A DNA stretch of 64,000 nt. Source: Limnephilus marmoratus. Lineage: Eukaryota > Arthropoda > Insecta > Trichoptera > Limnephilidae. The stretch lies in contig OU862907.1 in NCBI GenBank assembly GCA_917880885.1, forward strand, positions 66,397,072-66,461,071. Direction: 5' to 3'. The position numbers and the translations under genes are program-made. The notes below the pieces were generated by a model that saw nothing but the letters and a program-made list of their open reading frames with translations, was not told the DNA's origin and searched no databases. Shown in pieces: positions 63,561 to 64,000 of this stretch; the stretch's first letter is position 1; each line of letters opens with the position of its first letter.

Positions 63561-64000
63561 CAAATTGTAAAATATAAGCGGATATAGAAATTGAACGACT
63601 CATATTGTAAAGATAAATATTGTTTTTTATAAAGCAGTGTAGATTCTTTACCTAGGTACCATTATTTTCACATTTATTTTCTCAATAAAAAGCTTACGAG
63701 AAACATGATTTTTTTATCCCTCGAAACGTGGTAAAACGTGGTTTTTTCATCCATCAAATATGGTTTTTCATTTTTGGGACATGGCAATACTGTATAACAC
63801 GTAATGAAATGAGAAACTTTGTTTTTGTTATTTTATAAGTCAGCCGCGTTTGGGTGAGTGTTAAAGTCACTTTAGTCAGTTAGTTGTTTTCTACAAGTTG
63901 TAAATGTATGTTCCCAGTTTATTCTATTACAATGTATTTTTAAGTATACAATGCACATATTCATCACAATATTTTTTAATAAAAACAGAATCAACGATGT
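63561..64000. other. Intergenic, nothing recognised
   Basis: AT-rich to the window edge. ACGTGGTAAAACGTGGTTTTT is a short local repeat near 63726. Confidence 0.4.

Overview
This is eukaryotic, AT-rich, TE-dense DNA, most likely from a moth or butterfly. The evidence is spliced exons with GT/AG borders, Helitrons ending in the lepidopteran-style CGGGTCAGCTAG, piggyBac, hAT, Harbinger and pogo relics, many 5'-truncated LINEs, tRNA-derived SINEs, and a tail near 57067-57111 that I remember as common in Lepidoptera. No prokaryotic features, CRISPR array or rRNA were seen.

Host gene. One host gene is recognisable on the + strand. Four exons at 27595-27698, 35730-35874, 41904-42022 and 48123-48170 join in frame (phases 1-0-1-0) and encode two tandem CLIP domains followed by a stop and an AATAAA at 48238. 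No protease domain follows the second CLIP domain. The gene's 5' exons were not found. Its three introns (about 8.0, 6.0 and 6.1 kb) are built almost entirely of nested transposons.

Layout. 1-3.4 kb: CR1-like LINE with a broken ORF2. 4.3-4.7 kb: RTE-like 3' fragment. 4.9-10.8 kb: a Helitron-like tandem array split by a 3.9-kb TIR element that holds a dead transposase, SINE-like repeats and a LINE. 10.8-13 kb: Helitron and MITE pieces. 12,983-16,126: an apparently intact pogo/Tigger transposon. 16.5-20 kb: LINE tails and a Helitron. 20,066-25,487: a TIR element containing a Harbinger-like element, which contains a decayed C2H2 zinc-finger array, which contains a LINE. 25.7-27.4 kb: Harbinger fragment and hAT-like MITE. 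27.6-48.2 kb: the CLIP gene with its TE-filled introns. 48.3-64 kb: intergenic DNA with SINEs, Helitrons, foldback elements and two large copies of an unusual minisatellite-like element.

Most interesting items. (1) The double-CLIP gene without a visible protease. (2) A family of non-autonomous elements built of AATATCTA-type repeats (34558-34983, 55081-55515, 57528-58401), each flanked by an 8-bp target duplication; one has an empty site in the same window (about 20302). (3) A four-level nest in intron 1: MITE > piggyBac-like > TIR/TA element > AATATCTA element, ending 34 bp before an exon. (4) An intact 739-codon pogo transposase between TIRs with TA duplications. (5) Short elements that share a LINE 3' tail. 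All family names come from motif recognition by eye; no database search was run.
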